From NCBI RefSeq assembly GCF_900116875.1, contig NZ_FPCC01000015.1, positions 18,661-82,660 on the forward strand: a DNA stretch of 64,000 nt, in the 5' to 3' direction. Origin of the DNA: Butyrivibrio sp. INlla21 (GTDB taxonomy: Bacteria; Bacillota; Clostridia; Lachnospirales; Lachnospiraceae). The position numbers and the translations under genes were made by a program. The notes beneath the pieces were generated by a model, which was not told the DNA's origin, ran no database searches, and saw nothing but the letters and a program-made list of their open reading frames with translations. This document shows, piece after piece, positions 63,708-64,000 of the stretch (position 1 is the stretch's first letter; every line of letters starts with the position of its first letter).

Positions 63708-63741
63708 TGGTCTTGAGAGCATAGCTCTCAAGACCATTTTT
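63708..63741 (+). terminator. 13-bp hairpin with T-run near IS end
   Basis: Arms TGGTCTTGAGAGC and GCTCTCAAGACCA, 3-base loop, then TTTTT on the plus strand. Could block plus-strand read-through into the IS, or be part of the IS end. Confidence 0.6.
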
Positions 63742-63788
63742 CTTCTTAAGCCGGATTTTCATAATAAAAATGGTCAAAACAGCCCTTA

Positions 63789-64000
63789 TCAGGCCATTTC
63801 TAACCGCCATTCATTCTTGATTCTTGCAAGCTTTTTTAGATTCATACACGCAAAGGTAAGCGCGACCTTCATTTCCATCCGCGCCTTTCCATACATCTGT
63901 GTATATCTAAATCCATGATTCTCTTTGGCTGTCCCAAAGATTCTCTCTATTGTTTCTTTCCTGTGAGAATAGAGATCTTTCATCCCCTCGGTGTATCTTA
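63789..64000 (-). mobile_element. IS1182-type transposase, C-terminal part (5' end outside window)
   Basis: The frame is open to the window edge and reads RYTEGMKDLYSHRKETIERIFGTAKENHGFRYTQMYGKARMEMKVALTFACMNLKKLARIKNEW, the C-terminal segment of IS1182-family transposases, including the conserved ERIFGTAKENHG-RYTQ stretch with the catalytic Glu region. Stop codon at 63789. The downstream end and inverted repeat should lie between 63693 and 63788, not identified with confidence. Confidence 0.85.

Overview
The window looks like the chromosome of a flagellated, low-GC Clostridium-type bacterium, most likely a member of the Lachnospiraceae (Butyrivibrio/Pseudobutyrivibrio/Roseburia group). The reasons are the gene orders shared with Bacillota (cdaA-cdaR-glmM, mbl-flgF-flgG, hrcA-grpE-dnaK-dnaJ-prmA-rsmE, ireB-ruvX-DUF1292, pth-mfd), type III glutamine synthetase, a GlgC/GlgD pair, spoVG, and a Lys/Ala/Thr-rich DUF6465 protein of a kind common in Lachnospiraceae. 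The assignment is by recognition, not by a search. Almost every gene is on the minus strand; only two small genes (27642-27830 and 39658-39888) are clearly on the plus strand. No stretch above 300 bases lacks a gene.

Layout from left to right: partial rfbD; a DUF3048 lipoprotein; HPr; glmM, cdaR and cdaA (cell-wall precursor and c-di-AMP synthesis) with two unknown membrane proteins, a YvyF-like protein, comFC and recD2 upstream (0-10.6 kb). Then the mbl-flgF-flgG-rod-binding cluster (10.6-13.9 kb), the uvrB-uvrA excision repair operon with an SOS box (14-19.1 kb), a secreted CAP protein, and a PP2C/Ser-Thr kinase/small membrane protein operon (19.1-21.9 kb). Next is the division-coupled peptidoglycan hydrolase module ftsE-ftsX-envC-ctpA (22-26.2 kb), a PucR-type regulator, a plus-strand YjfB-like motility gene, a CPBP protease, CvfB and an acyl-ACP thioesterase (26.3-30.4 kb). 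tRNA-Gln(CTG) and glnN follow (30.6-32.9 kb), then a large housekeeping operon ireB-ruvX-DUF1292-rnj-mltG-like-trmR-trhP (33-38.2 kb) and mtaB with a divergent HPr-like gene (38.2-39.9 kb). After that come thiI-nifS (tRNA thiolation), rsmE-prmA and the CIRCE-controlled hrcA-grpE-dnaK-dnaJ heat-shock operon (40-49.4 kb).

The accessory part is 50.3-52.9 kb. It is visibly more AT-rich and holds an orphan polymorphic-toxin tail, an array of four small probable immunity genes (two paralogous), and a voltage-sensor gene cut off just after S4. A 33-bp exact repeat inside the array supplies the stop codon of one gene and the start of the next, and looks like a recombination scar. This is the best candidate for something unusual. 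The right end returns to housekeeping genes: ProX-type editing protein, DUF6465, PAP2 phosphatase, aminotransferase, mfd, pth, spoVG, glgD, glgC, and finally the 3' end of an IS1182-type transposase at the window edge.

Other structure not explained by genes: a 37-nt element present twice (30402-30438, 44254-44290), each time just upstream of a start codon in the same orientation; a pair of 31-nt hairpins with compensatory changes (39963-39993, 40007-40037); a 15-bp perfect inverted repeat beside the PucR-type gene (27430-27476); and a palindrome inside the glnN promoter.
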